DNA of 64,000 nt from Dipetalonema caudispina (Eukaryota; Nematoda; Chromadorea; Rhabditida; Onchocercidae): positions 1 to 64,000 of the forward strand of contig JABVXV010000084.1 of the NCBI GenBank assembly GCA_013365325.1, in the 5' to 3' direction. Positions 13,840 through 28,560 of the stretch are shown here, piece after piece (position 1 is the stretch's first letter; each line of letters starts with the position of its first letter). Position numbers and translations under genes: made by a program. The notes beneath the pieces are model-generated. The model searched no databases and was not told the DNA's origin. It worked only from the letters and a program-made list of their open reading frames with translations.

Positions 13840-14382
13840 TATAACCAATTTTCGAGACCCAACTGAGATAATCAACATTTCAAGGACATTTAAAATGTTT
13901 GGGATTCTTAAAATAAGCAGATGTGAGAGGAAATTTCTTAAAAAAATGACTAAGAAAAAATTTAGAGCAATATTTTTGTTAGTTAGTTATAAACATCGGC
14001 AGTCTAGCTATCGTAAGCTGAATTTTAAAGGAATCAATATCATTCATATTATTCTCAGGGTTACTTATTTCGCTTCGTCATTCACTCCTGTATATTTCGT
14101 ATTAATGATGATAAAAGTTCATTTTTTTTGAAAAGACTGAATATGTAATGAGAAAAGTGATTGAGATTTTATAACTTCAAAAATTTTCACGAATTTACAA
14201 AAAAAAAAAGAAACCGATCGTTGAAGCTCTGAAATATAGGCTTCAAAGCATGCGAGTTCTGATAAGAACTCTTTTAAAGTTCGGAAAAAAGGAGAAAGCA
14301 AAACAGCTGTTATGCTGCTGGGAAAAAGCTTAAGCGACAGCACAAAAGTAAGTCGCCCATTTCAAAAAACTACAGAATAATT
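13840..14382. other. Convergent 3' intergenic space between the FKBP8-like gene and CLN3
   Basis: The 543 bp between the two stop codons must hold both 3' UTRs. No clear AATAAA was found near either stop. An open frame runs through part of this interval (13775-14131, plus), but its beginning is the real FKBP8-like tail read in another frame and nothing in it is recognisable. Confidence 0.6.
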
Positions 14383-17300
14383 TTAGACAGGCATACTACA
14401 AATAAAATTATGAGCTCGTATAGCTAGAAAACCTGCGCATACAATACCAAATGAATCAGACATCGAAACGAAACCCAAACTGAATTCTCTTCCTTCTATT
14501 GGGATCTGAAACTTGAATAAAAATTAATTTTAAAAAGAAAAAAGACCATTTTTCTGTGATCAACCAAACATGCTGTCGGATTGGCAACAGTCGAGTATTA
14601 TAGAAGAAGTGGACATATTATAGCTAAGAAAACGTGAATAATGAATTAGGCGATCCTTATAACTTCTATTTTAACTATTATATGCATCGAACGGATATAT
14701 TTAGACAAGAACCGTGAATTCCTTTTTGAAGGATAGTGAAAGTTCGTGTTTGACATACATCTGATGTGCTGAACTAAGCGAGAGAACACTCCGGATGATC
14801 TGCGTGGATCTCATAAAATGAGTGGGTAATAAATACTAAACCAGACGTTCGTATTTCCACAATTTCCTATGTGCCATACTGAGGTCATAAAATTCTCGGG
14901 TAATTATTAAATTTGAGTAGCATGAAATCAACTGCATCAGTCTATAAACTAAAGCACCAAATGCCTATTGGCATTTATTAGATGAAACTAGCGAGAAACA
15001 TCAGGACCTTTTGAAGACAATTTGTCGGGTTCTGGAAAGCGTATAACTCAAGCTCAAAATATATCGGAATAACAATTTAAATCGATAACGAAACAGAACA
15101 ATTAAATAATTTTTCAGCTTCAATTTTTATTCAGCTTGATAAATTAAACAGTTTGTCTCACAAGAAAACAGAACAATCTGTCTGCGAATTTGCTAACTTA
15201 CCGACTTATGGATCAAGCGGAAGATGTTGACGTAAGCTGCCCCACCCAATAATCCTTCATAGAAGACAATAATAAATAGAAGAATAACATGTGGTATAAA
15301 TGATTTCAGAGCATCCCAGAATAGAAAGACAGCATTTATTGTCTGAAAAATAAATAACAAAAATGTGAAAGGTCAGCAAGGATGCCGGAATCCAGTATCT
15401 ACTGACAATTTTCTTTTACACCCTGGAAGATAGCGCGGAAAGTATATTAAATGTTAAGGACATGTGTATATTAAAAATATGGGAAATATCTCAAAATTTC
15501 GAGATAAATCTTTTACTTGTAAAATAGGAAGCAGTAATATAAAAGATGGTTGCAGCTGGATAAGCTCGACGGAAGAGCGCGAAACAAATACTCCGAGTTG
15601 GTAAAGCACCTGTAGAAATAAATATATCTGAACTTTGCAAAACATAAAGTATAATTCGCGCCCTAAAAGATTCTATAATACTTACTTGATACCAGCGGTA
15701 CTGCCCATGCTGACCAATACCAAAACCATGTGCACAGTCGAATACAAGTAATTCCAGCTGCAAAATTCCCACCTTTTTTGAAAAAATTTTGAAAGCTGCT
15801 CTCCATGGAAATGAAAGCTTAATTTAATTTCAACCTCCAGAAACGAAATGAGATTGTGGGATATTTCGAGGCAGGAAAAAATGATGCGTAATCAGAACGC
15901 CAAAGCTAGTGACAAAGTACCTTTTGCTTATTAGGCAATATGTGGAAAATATCCCTCACAATTGTACGATCATTTATGATATACAGCAAAAGCTCAGTAG
16001 ACTAGAAGAAAATCTTTCAAGGAGCAATTTAACTCGACGATTCTGAAAATGAACAAGTTAAAATTTCTCGATAACTTACCAATCCTTGGTTAATAAAATA
16101 TTCCGCAAAATAAACCAAGGCAAGTGGAAGCATATATTTCAAAATTAGAGGCTGTAAAATGAGAAAAATACAAGAAAATTATTCAATTAGTTTATTTTGT
16201 GCTTATGACAAGAATGATTTATATTAACATGTATGTATGTAATTACCTCTTCTCTCAACCTAAAATCCTATTCTCATATTATTACGAGAAAAGTTATAAC
16301 GAAGCTGAAAATGTGTAGTGTAGCACAGCACAGAGGTGAAAACTAATGTCAGATATGATCACGGAAAGATTCTTTGTAAAAGATCTGCAATGTCATCAAG
16401 AAATCATTTTGCTCATTTTCATACCATAGGAAATCATGACAACAGATTATATTACCTTGGCTGTTATCAGTTTATCTTTGAAACTTTGTTGCTCACTGCG
16501 GGGAGCGATTTCGCCATCAGAATCATAATTATCTATAAATAGAAAAAAAATGTCATATTATCGAGTGAAAAATTGTCAGATCTTTATGAATTGTTTTACG
16601 ATTAACTCTGAAATGTTAAAAATTAAAATTAAAAAATTTTTTTATGAAATAAGCTGGCGTAAAAAATGACATTCTATCAAGTAAGTGAATGGGAAAAGTA
16701 AACGTTAAACACCCAACATCATAAGTCTTCCTTCAGAGTACAATGATGTGCACAAACATGTAATAACCGAGCCTCCAAAGTTAACGTCCAGAAAGTCTTA
16801 GTATAAGCTAACATATCGAAACATTAACTAATCAACTGTGCTGTTTCATCGCCATTGCTAATATCACTCCTTCTTCGCCTGCTTAATGCTGAAATCACCT
16901 GTTAAATTCGAATTTTCTCATCAATTATTTTTCGTCCAGCAGAAAAAACGGCAAAAACTGCATAAACAATAAATGATAGAGTGAAAAGGATACAAATAAT
17001 CAATCACTCAATTGTACCAGAAGAACCCGGTTGCCAAATTAATAAAAAAACTGCATAAAAAGAGTACATCTATAAATCTGAATAAAAAATTTTGATATGC
17101 CTCAAATGACTAGTCGTAAATCGCGTATACTACCAAATATGTTGTTCATTTATTCATGGGAAAATATCAAAATCTAAATAATGCAAATTTGATTTCTTAA
17201 AATGCAAAAGTCAAACGCTTACTCGAGTAGGTGACCAAAAAAGTTGAAGGTTTACATAGTGACACCCGATGTATGTTCCCAGGTAGTATCAATAACTTCC

Positions 17301-19453
17301 AGTAACTAGAAATTAATGAAACGCTAACAGGAAAGCAATGGACTTTTAACAATTAGGTAAGTTAAGAAAATGTATATTTTTTATTGATAAGTCCAACTAA
17401 TGCTATACGTCATGAATGAAAAAACTTATATATAGACAAAAGTTTACGTGAAGGCAAACGTGAATGGAACAATCTGCATAAGCAACAGCGCATTCTGCGG
17501 TGTCAATCCCAACATATACATATCAGTCAGCATCGCATAAGCAAAAGAACCAAAAACTCCAGCACCACCTGTTCCAGACGACCACGCTCCCACCACATTA
17601 CTGCATTCAATATTTATTCATTTGCTGGACGTCTTATATTTCGATTTTAAAAGCTTCTTTTCTTAAATATACTAAAATACATATTGGCAAAATTTTGGCC
17701 GGGAAAAATCCATAGCTCCGATCTTCGCCTTCAGTCAAAGTCTTGCCAATATGTTACTCATGAAGGCAGTACATTGAATGTCAAAAAGTTCCATCATCCT
17801 GATTAATTGGCAGCAAATATCTTAACCAAAAGCTATTTTTTACATTTCTTTCACTCAAAGAATAGAACGCAGTGCAAAAACCTGCTTGCCGCTTGACACA
17901 TTTTATATTTCGAAGCGCTATTTATTTGTGCCATAAACAAACAGCAAGTAGTTGGAAAATAATTATTTTTTATAAATTAAAAAAAAAGGCGGTCATTCAA
18001 TTTAAAGTTATTGGAGAATAAAGATCACGATAATCAAAACAAAACATTGCTTACTTGGAGAAATAAGTAGTCAATGAAAGAAAGGTAACTTCTCCAATAC
18101 CCGCTCCAACACTTGCTAAAGCAACACCTATAAATACTTTCTGTATTCACATTTCTTCATGCAAAACTTTTCTAAAATAATCTCTAAAAATAGTACACAG
18201 TTGGAAATAGCAAACATTATGCTGACAATGGTGAATTGAGGGTGGAATAACTATGCTTAATTTAATGGGATGGTTGCATTAGAAATGCATCTAATAGCAT
18301 TACATTTTGAAATATGGTGACGCTCGATACTATACATACAAAAGTTGAAATAAATAAGAAAAATGTGTGTAATCGTGTGAGGAAATGAGTTTACTGAAAG
18401 AGAATTAAGCTGCACAAAAGCTACCCAGTCCCTTTACTGAATAAATCGAAAAAACTAACCGGTTAAACCCATAAAAATATTTCGTGAAAAAGCAACCACC
18501 AGAAAGCTGCTTATCTGAAGAAGAACGACCAGCGAATGTCGCACACTGTAATTTACATCGATCTGCTAAACTATACAGCAGCAAAACAATGAGGTAATTA
18601 TCAACTCCCCAAACTTTACTAAGTAGAAAAGTTAGTTGGCTGCAAATCCTTGTAAATATGGATTTAACTTAAATTTAAAAACATATACTGCTCACCCAAA
18701 AGGAATGCGATGCATAACAAACGGATATAATACTTTTACAATCAAACTTGGTATGATATTTGCTAGTAATACTGAACCGGTGGATAATGGCTGGCATTGA
18801 CGACGAACAATTGAACTCTGAAATATTAACGCTGCTTGTAGAATTATACTGTTAAAATTATTATACAACCGTTTTACCGAAAAACTAACAGTGGTAAATT
18901 TTATTTTAGAACACGACTTATCTCATAAGTGATAAACTAGTTGAGACTAATTATAGCATGGAAAAAAAATCTGAACAGAACTAGAATTTCACATCTATTA
19001 TCAACGATAAACTATAGAGAGAATGGAAAAAGAGAGTAGAAGATACATCAAACAAGAGATCAACATCGTTCCTAATTAAAATCAAGGAAGGAAGAAAAAG
19101 AAATAACCTGGCAAGGATCGTCAATACTTTTGGTGGACAGTTTAGGATTATCCTCTACTGACAGTATATCTTCTGCTGCACTAAGCATAATTACATATGC
19201 AAAATTGTTGCATAAACCGAGCATCCTGAATAATAATGATCAAATTGAAAGAATCTTACGTAAAAAAAGAAATAAAGTACTAAATTATAATTAAATATCA
19301 GAAATTGGGAAAAAAGAAAATTTCTAGGGATTAAGTAATGCCACTGACATTATATCGTTTTACGACCAAATCAATCCTTCAATACACTTACCAAAAAGCA
19401 AACTGATTTCTTGAACCGCTGTGGCCACTTGAGCCATCTTCGACTGTTGGCAT
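14383..19453 (-). CDS. cln-3: CLN3/battenin lysosomal membrane protein
   Basis: Fifteen minus-strand exons join in frame: 19392-19453, 19108-19225, 18696-18817, 18460-18545, 18055-18127, 17448-17600, 17223-17305, 16829-16888, 16456-16532, 16080-16151, 15921-16001, 15686-15757, 15517-15609, 15202-15342 and 14383-14505. They give about 471 residues (human 438). Family blocks appear in order: FWMLGLCNNFAYVIMLSAAE (20-39), GEVTFLSL (141-148), WSSGTGGAG (about 160), FAEYFINQGL (293-302), QYRWYQVLYQLGVFVSRSS (from 348), YEGLLGGAAYVN (412-423) and EGREFSLGFVSMSDSFGI near the end. CLN3 is a multi-pass lysosomal/endosomal protein linked to glycerophosphodiester efflux and, in humans, to Batten disease. 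Exons 7-9 encode a divergent charged loop (SRRRRSDISNGDETAQ) where human CLN3 also has its variable loop. A TTTCATAG acceptor 27 nt before the ATG could be a trans-splice site. Which C. elegans paralogue (cln-3.1 to 3.3) it matches is not decided. Confidence 0.95.
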
Positions 19454-22400
19454 CCTTTCAGTGATTCAAAATCCTCAAGTCTATGAAATGAATGTCATGC
19501 ATACATCATATTTTAATTTCACATAGTAACTGAAAAGGCAGAGGAGAAATATGAAGGGAATAAGTACAATAAAAAAAAAAGATTTCAAATAAAAATTTAT
19601 TGCAACTATCTCAATTATTCTTCTATTTTCATGTTCCCCTCTCAAATCGACTAAGGCATATAGAAAGCAGATGAAATATAACAATTAGTTTAGTTTACAA
19701 AACAAAGAAATTACAAATCATAATGAACAAACAATAATTTATATTTAATATACAATTCGGCAATAATACTCATTCGTTCAACATCCTTACTATTCATTAG
19801 AAGAAACATTTTAAGACTTTCTAAAGAGATATACAGAAAATTAATGAAAAAAACGAATTAATGACATAATATGAGTAGGTAAATATAGATGAATAATAAA
19901 TCCAAATTTTCAATCTTACCACAATTTCCTCTTACGCCAATTTTCTATCTCATTTATCCATTTTATTTTGCAAAAATTTCTTAATTCCTGCCGTTCCTTT
20001 AATGTAACACATTTTTAACTTCTTTCCTATCTAATTAGCAACTTGTCAAACTTAAACAACTCCCCAATTCCCGTACCAGAGATACTCCCGAGATATTCCT
20101 TGTAACAATGCTATTTAAAAGATCATTTTTTTTCATACAGCCTCCACTTATTTTTTTTCAAAGTTACTGGGACATTGTGAAAAAATAACGTCCTTATTTG
20201 ATTATCAAAAATTTGAATTGTTGTTTGAAGTGGTAGATGGCAAGAAATTGAATTTTTCGACCGGATTTCATTTTCTTTTTTCATTCACCAGTTGTAACTG
20301 ATTTTCTTTTCGATAATGCAAAATGCATATGAAAAATGGATGGTATGAGAAAATTTCAGAAAAAAAAAAATTCGAAAAAAGAGTTGCTTGTTTGATCGTT
20401 TGTGATTTCACATAAAAAAAAAAAAAAAAAAACTGAAGATAAGATTATTTTCTTTCGTATAAAAGGACATCATAAAAATTGCAAGAAGTTCGAAGTTTCT
20501 TCACAAATCTTAACCTGAAGACGAGTTTAAATTTCATTTAGCTGAAAAGATATTGGAAAAAAAAAAATTTTTTTTCATCCTTAAGAAATTTTTTCTCATT
20601 CAGGTAAATCGATGTAAATTTGTTCAAATTTAATAAAAGATTTGGATTAGTATTTTCTGTCTTACTTCTTGTATCTTAATTCACGTTTGCTCTTTCCTCA
20701 CATAAACGTATTAAACTATAATTGAGCTATTTTGTTGTTTGTAGATATCAAATGACAATGGCATACTTGATGATGATATTAGCTTATACGTCATCTACGT
20801 CACTGCATCAGTATTTTGATCATAATATCAACCTTTAAATAATTTGCTTATTCAATCGAAATTTCATAAAAATATTGAGCAACAATATTAGAGTATTGAA
20901 AAGATTATTGATAATAGTTGCTGTGACATAAAAACTTATCAAATATGATTTTAAATTTTCATCATTGACACTTAATGAAGATTAGATTGAAATTCTCGAA
21001 ATATTACAGCAATAATATCAAATGTTGCAGTAATGTTATTTTATAATGCAATATACTCTTTGTTATTATAAATTATAATCAAAATTTTCATCTATTTCAA
21101 ATTAATTTTTCTCATTTTTGTATTGCATTTGTATACTTGTACAATTGATAACATATTAATATTTCTGTAATTTTCTTTCTTTTTTTTTTTTTTGTAAACG
21201 AATGAAAACTTATAATTAACTGATTAAGTATGAAGAAGATGATGAGGATGAGTAAGAGGATCAATTTGCAAGAAGGATTAGAAAAGTGGTGGCATAAGCT
21301 GCAGTCTTTATTAAATTGCATGATTGAAAGACGTAAAAGAAAGATATTAGAAAGCTAATGAAAATATACGACAAAAATAATGGGAAAAGATTATATGGCT
21401 TAACAATATGACATTTTGTTCTTTTGCATGATCGGTATTTTCCATTTCTTGATATTTTAATTAAATTAAAATTTAATTTAATTTCACTCAAATAGTTCTT
21501 TGGGTTATTTATTGTAAAAATGCATTATATAAATTTATGTGTTAATTCTCTCTCTCTCTCTCTCTCTCTCCCTCTTTCTTCCTCGAAAAAAAAAGTGGAA
21601 TACATCGGTAATTATCGAACTTTCCACCTTGTTTCATCCATATTACATTAAATTATTGTTAGCTTAATTTATTTATTCACTTAAATGTTCAATTTATTTA
21701 ATTTACTTAAATGTTATGAAATTTCACTTTATTTAACTTAACCCTTATTCTTTTCCTCCCAGTATTTAATGTTTCATTTTTCAATACAAAATTTGTCTTC
21801 CTTGAATTCTTCAATTCTGCAGTATCCACGCCTCTTCTTCCCTCTCGTTTCACTTTTCCCTATCGATCGAAAATAACTTTCATTTATTTTCAATACCGTG
21901 CCTTCTGAGCAATGACAGTTTAGATCGCCGATATGCTTTAGTACATAATTTTTTCTCATCGATTAAGTGAAATGTGAATTATAATTTTAACTTCCCTTAA
22001 CACTTAATGTCATCAATTTTCAAAAATATTCCGTCGGCTAAATTTAAATTGATCAAATGTGTGCATGTCTGTGTATGTGTGTGTCTTATCAATATTTCTA
22101 TATCCTATTCGTGTCTTCTTTAATAAATCTAAAAAACATAAATTGATAAGTAGAAAATTAACCGATCAGAGAAGTTTAATTTGGTAACTTGAAAAATTTA
22201 ATCAGCTATACTGTTAAATCAAAAAATCTATCCAAACATAATTTTGCTAGAACAAAGAAATTTTACTTGTTAGCATAACTATTTCAGAGTCAACCCTTGT
22301 TATTACTATATATCGATGATAAAGTGAGAGTAAAACGATTTTTATCGTCCAAATTAAATTTAATTCGCACGATGTATACATCATAAAAAAAAAAAAAAAA

Positions 22401-22679
22401 AAGTATCATTTTTGATGAATAGTAATATGCATGGATGAACTTTGCCTTCTTGGCTCATCGTCAAAACAAACTGTTGTTTCACTGGCTGGCGACAGCAATG
22501 AACACAATCACTTTCATCATTTCATTTTTACATCTTTTCTAAAATAATCCTTCATTTATTTTTCTTCATCATCTTGTTAAGTTTACTAGTATTCATCATG
22601 TTCTGTAGCATTTCTGCCTAATTAATTAATTGTAATTGTTACAATGCAACAGGTAATGCGTACATCTTTAATGATTTAT

Positions 22680-23060
22680 GCAATCGAAATTACTAACAGT
22701 AAACATAATTTACTATCATACATATTCCTTATTGTTATACTGTTACATATACAATAAAATGTACATATATACATACATAACATTTCGTTGATTATAGAAT
22801 TGAGATTAATCCCAACATTTCTTATTGTTATATATATACATTCCTTATTGTTATAGTAATACATATACAATACTTTCGAATTATACAATTACAATTAATC
22901 ACAATATTTCGTATTGTTATATATATTTCTTACTATTATAATGACATTTATATTAATAGACGTCACATCTTTATATTTATGTAATTGACAGCATATTCAT
23001 AATACTTATTTTTTATTGTTACTGTTATAATAATACTTTTACAATAGACAGTTATATAGT
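22680..23060. repeat. Diverged tandem repeat rich in TTATTGTTATA and ACATATACAAT
   Basis: The phrase ATTCCTTATTGTTATA, followed by an ACATATACAATA-like segment, occurs at about 22724 and again at 22840, 116 bp apart. Related phrases (CGTATTGTTATATATAT, TTTTTATTGTTACTGTTATA) lie at about 22911 and 23010. Units are interrupted by short AT-rich spacers and are clearly diverged. Confidence 0.6.
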
Positions 23061-23453
23061 TGACTAATATAATAATTGTTGAATAATACAATGGTGACAA
23101 TTACTTTTAATATTTGTGTCATAAAAATATCAACGAATTGATCTTTTTTCCTTTTTTTTTTTTCTGGTAAATAAAAGATATCCGCCATTACATAAGCTTT
23201 CGCATCATTGTATTCAAACCTCAATAATCCAAATTTTCTTTTTTCTTTTTTGATACATCCACTAAATTGGACAAATCTGTTGAATTCATCTGAAAATATT
23301 TTTGAAAAAAAAAAAAAAAAACCGCTCTATCAATGCGTAACAAAACCGATTCTGATGACATTTCATGCCCTTTTAATGATGAATAACCATAAATACATTT
23401 TGTCGCAAAAATGAATATGAGAATATTTTTGTCAACAAAAGAGAGTTTTTATA

Positions 23454-23470
23454 TTTTTTTTTTTTTTTTA

Positions 23471-23505
<35 letters not shown>
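23454..23505. repeat. T16 run facing an A33 run
   Basis: A 16-base T run (23454-23469), the linker AAT and a 33-base A run (23473-23505) form a potential perfect foldback. More A-rich sequence follows (CAAAGAAAAAAAAG). Confidence 0.85.
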
Positions 23506-23506
<1 letters not shown>

Positions 23507-25828
23507 AAAGAAAAAAAAGAAGTCACTTTTGTTTCGATTAAAATGGAAAAAGTAAATTATCTACGGAAGAACATAGGCAGTACATCAATCAATCCTTTTT
23601 GGACTATAAACACAACCATCACTCCATCTTTTTCATTTTTTTTTTTTTTTTTTTTCTTTCAATCCTATAAAATAGTTAATATTCAATCTTACTTTCTAAG
23701 GCATTTATCATCGAAAGCTTTTCTTTTTTCTTTTTCTTTCTTCTCAAAATTCATCCTTTTCAATACCAAAAAATCTTTCAATTCTTGATGCATTTCTGAT
23801 TAAATTCAATCTAAACCAATCTTCGCTTTTCATCAAATAAGGAAAGGATCAGAAAGTGATACAGTGCGCAATGAGACATTAATCAAAAAGCGCAGCTTCT
23901 CTATTGCCTGCCTCTCATATTGTGTGTGTATATATTTGTGGTCACTTTATTATTTGTCGATGAGATGACAATTTGATTTGCTGCAAAATTGAATCGATGA
24001 ATTATTCACTTTAGGAAGAAAAAGACATCGTAATCCTAAACTAAAAAGCAACAACAACACTATTATTTGAGAGATAATTTGCATCAAATGGATAAGGTTA
24101 TTAAGGTCATCAAATAATTTGAATTCATAAAATTTATTTATAATGAAATTGTGATAGAATTAATATATAATTTCTGTTCACTTCGAATATAAAATTTCCA
24201 TATAATTTGATATTTAAAATATACTTTTTTTCCTTTAAAAAAATTGAAGAAAAATTAAAGTATGAAGAAGTTAGAAAATTAGGATAAAAGTACCATTTTT
24301 AACGGTATATAAGAAATTAAACTTTTCTGATGATAAGAAGCAATCAGTTCAATTTTCAGCCATTATCAAATCCATCATCTTCTGTTTAATTACTAAAAAT
24401 TAGCACAATATGATTCCGAGAATATCCATCACCGCCAATCAATTTTTTATCAACAATTTCGATTTAGTTGAATTCTAGAAATTGTATCAATAACTGCTTC
24501 TATTACTTCCATTTACCGAAGTTTAAAAATCATTCTGAAATAATATCTTTAACTTTTTTGAATTGCCCTAAACATACAGTATAAGTAAGGAGAGAAAAAG
24601 CAAAGAATTTCTTTACATTTTTTGTTGAAATACAGCATTCGGGAAAGGGAGAGAGAGAGAGAGAGAGGAAGAAGAGAGGGAGAAAGAAAGAGGGAGAAAG
24701 GAACGGAAATTTTGGGAAAAATGAAATGTCTTAATTCAAAATTAGTTTTAAAATGATAATATTTGAAGCAAGATTGTTTTCTAAAAGAATGATTTGTTGA
24801 AATAAAGATTTATGATAGTTTTTAATAATCATTTAAACGAATCAATCAATGAAATTGGGATGAAATATTATCAGTGACATTTGTCACCATAAATTTTATG
24901 TTTACACAATAACATTTTGTAAAAATGAATTACTTATTGTAGCCTTTTTGCACGTGAATAAGTCCAATTAAGATGCTTTCATAATTAAACTTCAATTTTT
25001 TTTTTCTTTTTTTTCAATGCACTATGTAATAAAGTTAGGCTAAATTTATGTACTTGTCAACATGATATCTGAAAATGACAGTTCTTTTCAACTTGAATAA
25101 ATAATACATAATATAAGAACGAACTTATTCATTTCACCCGATTACCTATCACCATTTTAATTTTTCCGCTATATATGAGAGGTATTGCTATCAGTAAGAT
25201 ATTCATAGGATGGTATTTGTTATGTATGTTTGCTAATAATTAAAAAATGAAAAATATTTGATTCCAATTAAGTTGTTAGTTAATGTACAGATCTATCGAT
25301 ATCACTTCTGACCCTGTTCCAACTCATAAGAATTCAGTAATTACTGCTAATATGAATCCATCAAATGATCGATCCATCAGCTACAACTTTTTCCCCTGTC
25401 ATTTTTCCTTATTTTTGATAGTTAGTTAAAATTTGCAAATTCATTTTGACATAATAAGCCTCTTCTCTTTTTTTTTTGACATAATAAGTATCTTCTCAAC
25501 TTTTAGATCGATATAAATCGGTAACATTTTAACTACCTTGAAATGTATACCATAAAAAATGTCATCATTATAAAAGAAACTAATTTCAAAGTTAAAATTG
25601 ATTTCATTATTTAAGGATATCTTCACTTTTCGTTCTGTCTCATCTATCCGCATTTTTCATCTTTACATTTCATTCTGAGAATTAACTAAAATACTGTTGT
25701 TGAGATGTAAATGTATTTGTTGTTATGGTGAAAACAAGAAAAAAAAAAAAAAAAAAAGGAGTGCTTTGAAGTTTCTAAAAAAGCAAATAGTAAATGGATC
25801 CTTATTTTTTTCACTTTCCTTTCCGCCT

Positions 25829-25829
<1 letters not shown>

Positions 25830-25868
<39 letters not shown>
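25830..25868. repeat. (TC)n microsatellite
   Basis: A pure CT dinucleotide run followed shortly by an 18-base T run near 25880-25897, giving a strongly pyrimidine-rich strand. Confidence 0.9.
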
Positions 25869-25871
<3 letters not shown>

Positions 25872-27362
25872 GTATAAGGTTTTTTTTTTTTTTTTTTGGA
25901 ATTTATGCTTAAAAATGAAGAAAAGAGACAAAGTATAGCTTGGCTTGCACACCGATGGTTCATTCATTTTGAGACTGATTGGGAAAGGAGAATGAAAAGA
26001 GCCTGTCGTCTTAGCGAGTCCAGAAATTGTACTTCGTTTCTTCCTTTTATTTTTTTTTTATTTTTTATTTTTTTTTTTTTGCCTTATCCACTTCTCAGGC
26101 TACTGTTTATTTGAAATGAAAAAAAAAAATCCTTTTCAGGAAACCAAACACTTAAGTAAGATGTCAACTTCAGATCTTACATTTGCTTATTTTAGCATTA
26201 ACTAAATCCTATCGCTTCCAGTTAAACTTTTTCCTCCTTGCTAATATTATGTTAATTTTCTGTTAAAAAATAATGAGTTATACTGATATCATATTGTAAT
26301 TTTCTGTTTTCCCATATTTTATGCAAAGGATGTTAAAATTTCCGATAGATAACCTATTCGATACAATTCACATTGAAATCACTACAACAGTTAAAAGATT
26401 CAAGAATTTTGTCAAATTGTTATATCTGCTAATAATAGCGTCTAAAAATTATTTAAGATTAGTTTCGTCTATTGATGTTGGATGGAAAAATGTATGAAAA
26501 TTAAGCGTTGAATATTTCTTTTTGAATGAATCCAAAGTAGACGGCAAATTTTCATTAATTAAAACTTTACTAAATTTCTGAAATCTTTCTGTTTAGTTCT
26601 TAACCTTAGAATCCTGATCTTAACCTTATCAATAAAAGGTTATAGTCCCGAAAATTCTTTTTCTTGCTAAAAATCTCAATGAAAGATTGTTAACATTTTG
26701 AAATCTTATTATGAAATGCTATATATAAACACGCTAAACTCTGAAGTCGATTTCATTGATGGAAGTTTTCATTCCTGATTTCAAGTATTAGATAAAAAGG
26801 AAGAGATGAAGTTAAAGGTCAATTTATTCGATGAAAAATAGGTAACAATTTCAGAAAATATTCAATCAAAATCATCAGCTCATTCACCGAATACACAACA
26901 GATATCCAACTTCTTCAAATTTTCGAGTGGAATTTGAATTTTTTTTTTTTTAATTAGTAATTTGTTTTTCTCCTTCATTGGAAAACAAACGAAATCAAAC
27001 AAATGACTAAGATACTAAACAAAATAAACATTCGTCAAATTTTCATTTTAATTTAATGAGAATTATCAATAAATTAGCAATTTGAAATAATTTTATACAA
27101 AAAATAAAAATCAAAATTACGATTTACATATGTTATTCCCATTACCAAAATAATTACTCTGTCAATTACCAACCCATTACATATCCCGAAACATTCAGGC
27201 ATACCATCTGCCTGATTTCTTCTCTCATCCAATATGTAAATAGGGTACGGGTACGGTCCGGTGAACATCAAAAAAAAAAAAAAAAAAACGCTTTCAAAGT
27301 CAGGGCGGAAGTTTCCCGCTATGGAAAACATGTTATATTTATACATATATATGTCCGTGTAA

Positions 27363-27419
27363 GTGTGTGTGTGTGTGTGGGTGTGTGGGTGTGTGGGTGT
27401 GTGCGTGGGTGCGTGTGTA
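27363..27419. repeat. GT-rich minisatellite with GTGTGTGGGT units
   Basis: An initial (GT)n run changes into repeats of GTGTGTGGGT and then GCGTGGGTGCGTG variants. This is a higher-order unit of about 8-10 bp grown out of a dinucleotide tract. Confidence 0.9.
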
Positions 27420-28490
27420 TGTCTGTATTTATGTGTATTTAAGTGTATGTGTATGCATATTTGTGATATGTCTGTGTATATGTATATATATATCTTATGC
27501 TAAATGTATACATTAATATGAATTCAATATGACCTTTTTGATTTGGAAAGGTTAGAGGGGTTATTATCAATGTAGCAAGTCAAGATTATTATTAGTAGTA
27601 GTAGTAGTAGTAGTAATACATTGGATGACAGGTGCAATGCGGTAATATAGGAGATAAATAGGTTCGAGAATGGTCTGTTGCATTGTTTATATTTATTGAG
27701 GGGTGTGGAAGAGGTTGAAAGACAGGATGATGACATGATATCTGATTACTACACTATCGAATTTAAATAAATTTTCTTTTGTCTCTTCTACCATAATTGG
27801 GCTTTCATGCTTACTTGGCTTGTTGTTGTTTTTTTAAGCAATATATTATGCAAGTTTTTTGTGCCTAGCTTAAGGCTTCAATATCACAGGTGTATTAGGG
27901 AATAAATTTCAAATTATTTTATATCCTCTAGAGAATATAAACAGATGAAAAATAAAAGAAATACTGCAAGATTACAGTAATATTTTAAAAGCTTTATGCA
28001 ATAATTTGAGATAATTATATCTAATTGCAAATGATACAAGCGAATTAGTAAAGAGAAGAAATTATTAAATATTGTAAAATTAATCTAATATGAGCAAAAA
28101 AATCATTAAGAAATGATGCAAAAGTAACTGGGAAATTTTTCCAATCAAAGTTATCTAACTCTGTTTCATTCCGAATAAATTTGTGATCTAACTCTAATTT
28201 CTTCTTTTCACATAAATCTTTGATAATTGCGTCTTTTTTTTTTTTTTTTTTTGTAGTTGTAATTTTCGGTTGCGGAAAATATTTTGCATGAAAGTCAAAA
28301 TTTGATTTATACTGTTGTAAAAATTTTTGTCAAGCAATGATTAAAACTAATCAATCAATCAGTCAAAGAATAGATCAATTGTCAGCTTAAGCTAATGAAA
28401 AATTTGAAACAACCGATGTCAATTATGACTAATATTGCGAGAGAATGATCATACATACACCGGAAACTTGCGCAGATGCTTAAGCATATA

Positions 28491-28560
28491 CACACACACA
28501 TACACACACACACACACACACACATGCATACACATGCACATGTACACACACATATATATA
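28491..28560. repeat. (CA)n microsatellite with (TA)n tail
   Basis: CACACACA tracts interrupted by TACA and GCATACA, followed by an ATATATAT run. Confidence 0.9.

Noticed and set aside
13775..14131. 118-codon frame after the FKBP8-like gene as a separate membrane protein
   Set aside because: Its first part overlaps the true tail-anchor exon in another frame; the remainder is AT-rich 3' sequence.
23411..23788. 125-codon plus-strand frame
   Set aside because: Runs through the T16/A33 and other homopolymers; poly-Lys and poly-Phe reading only.
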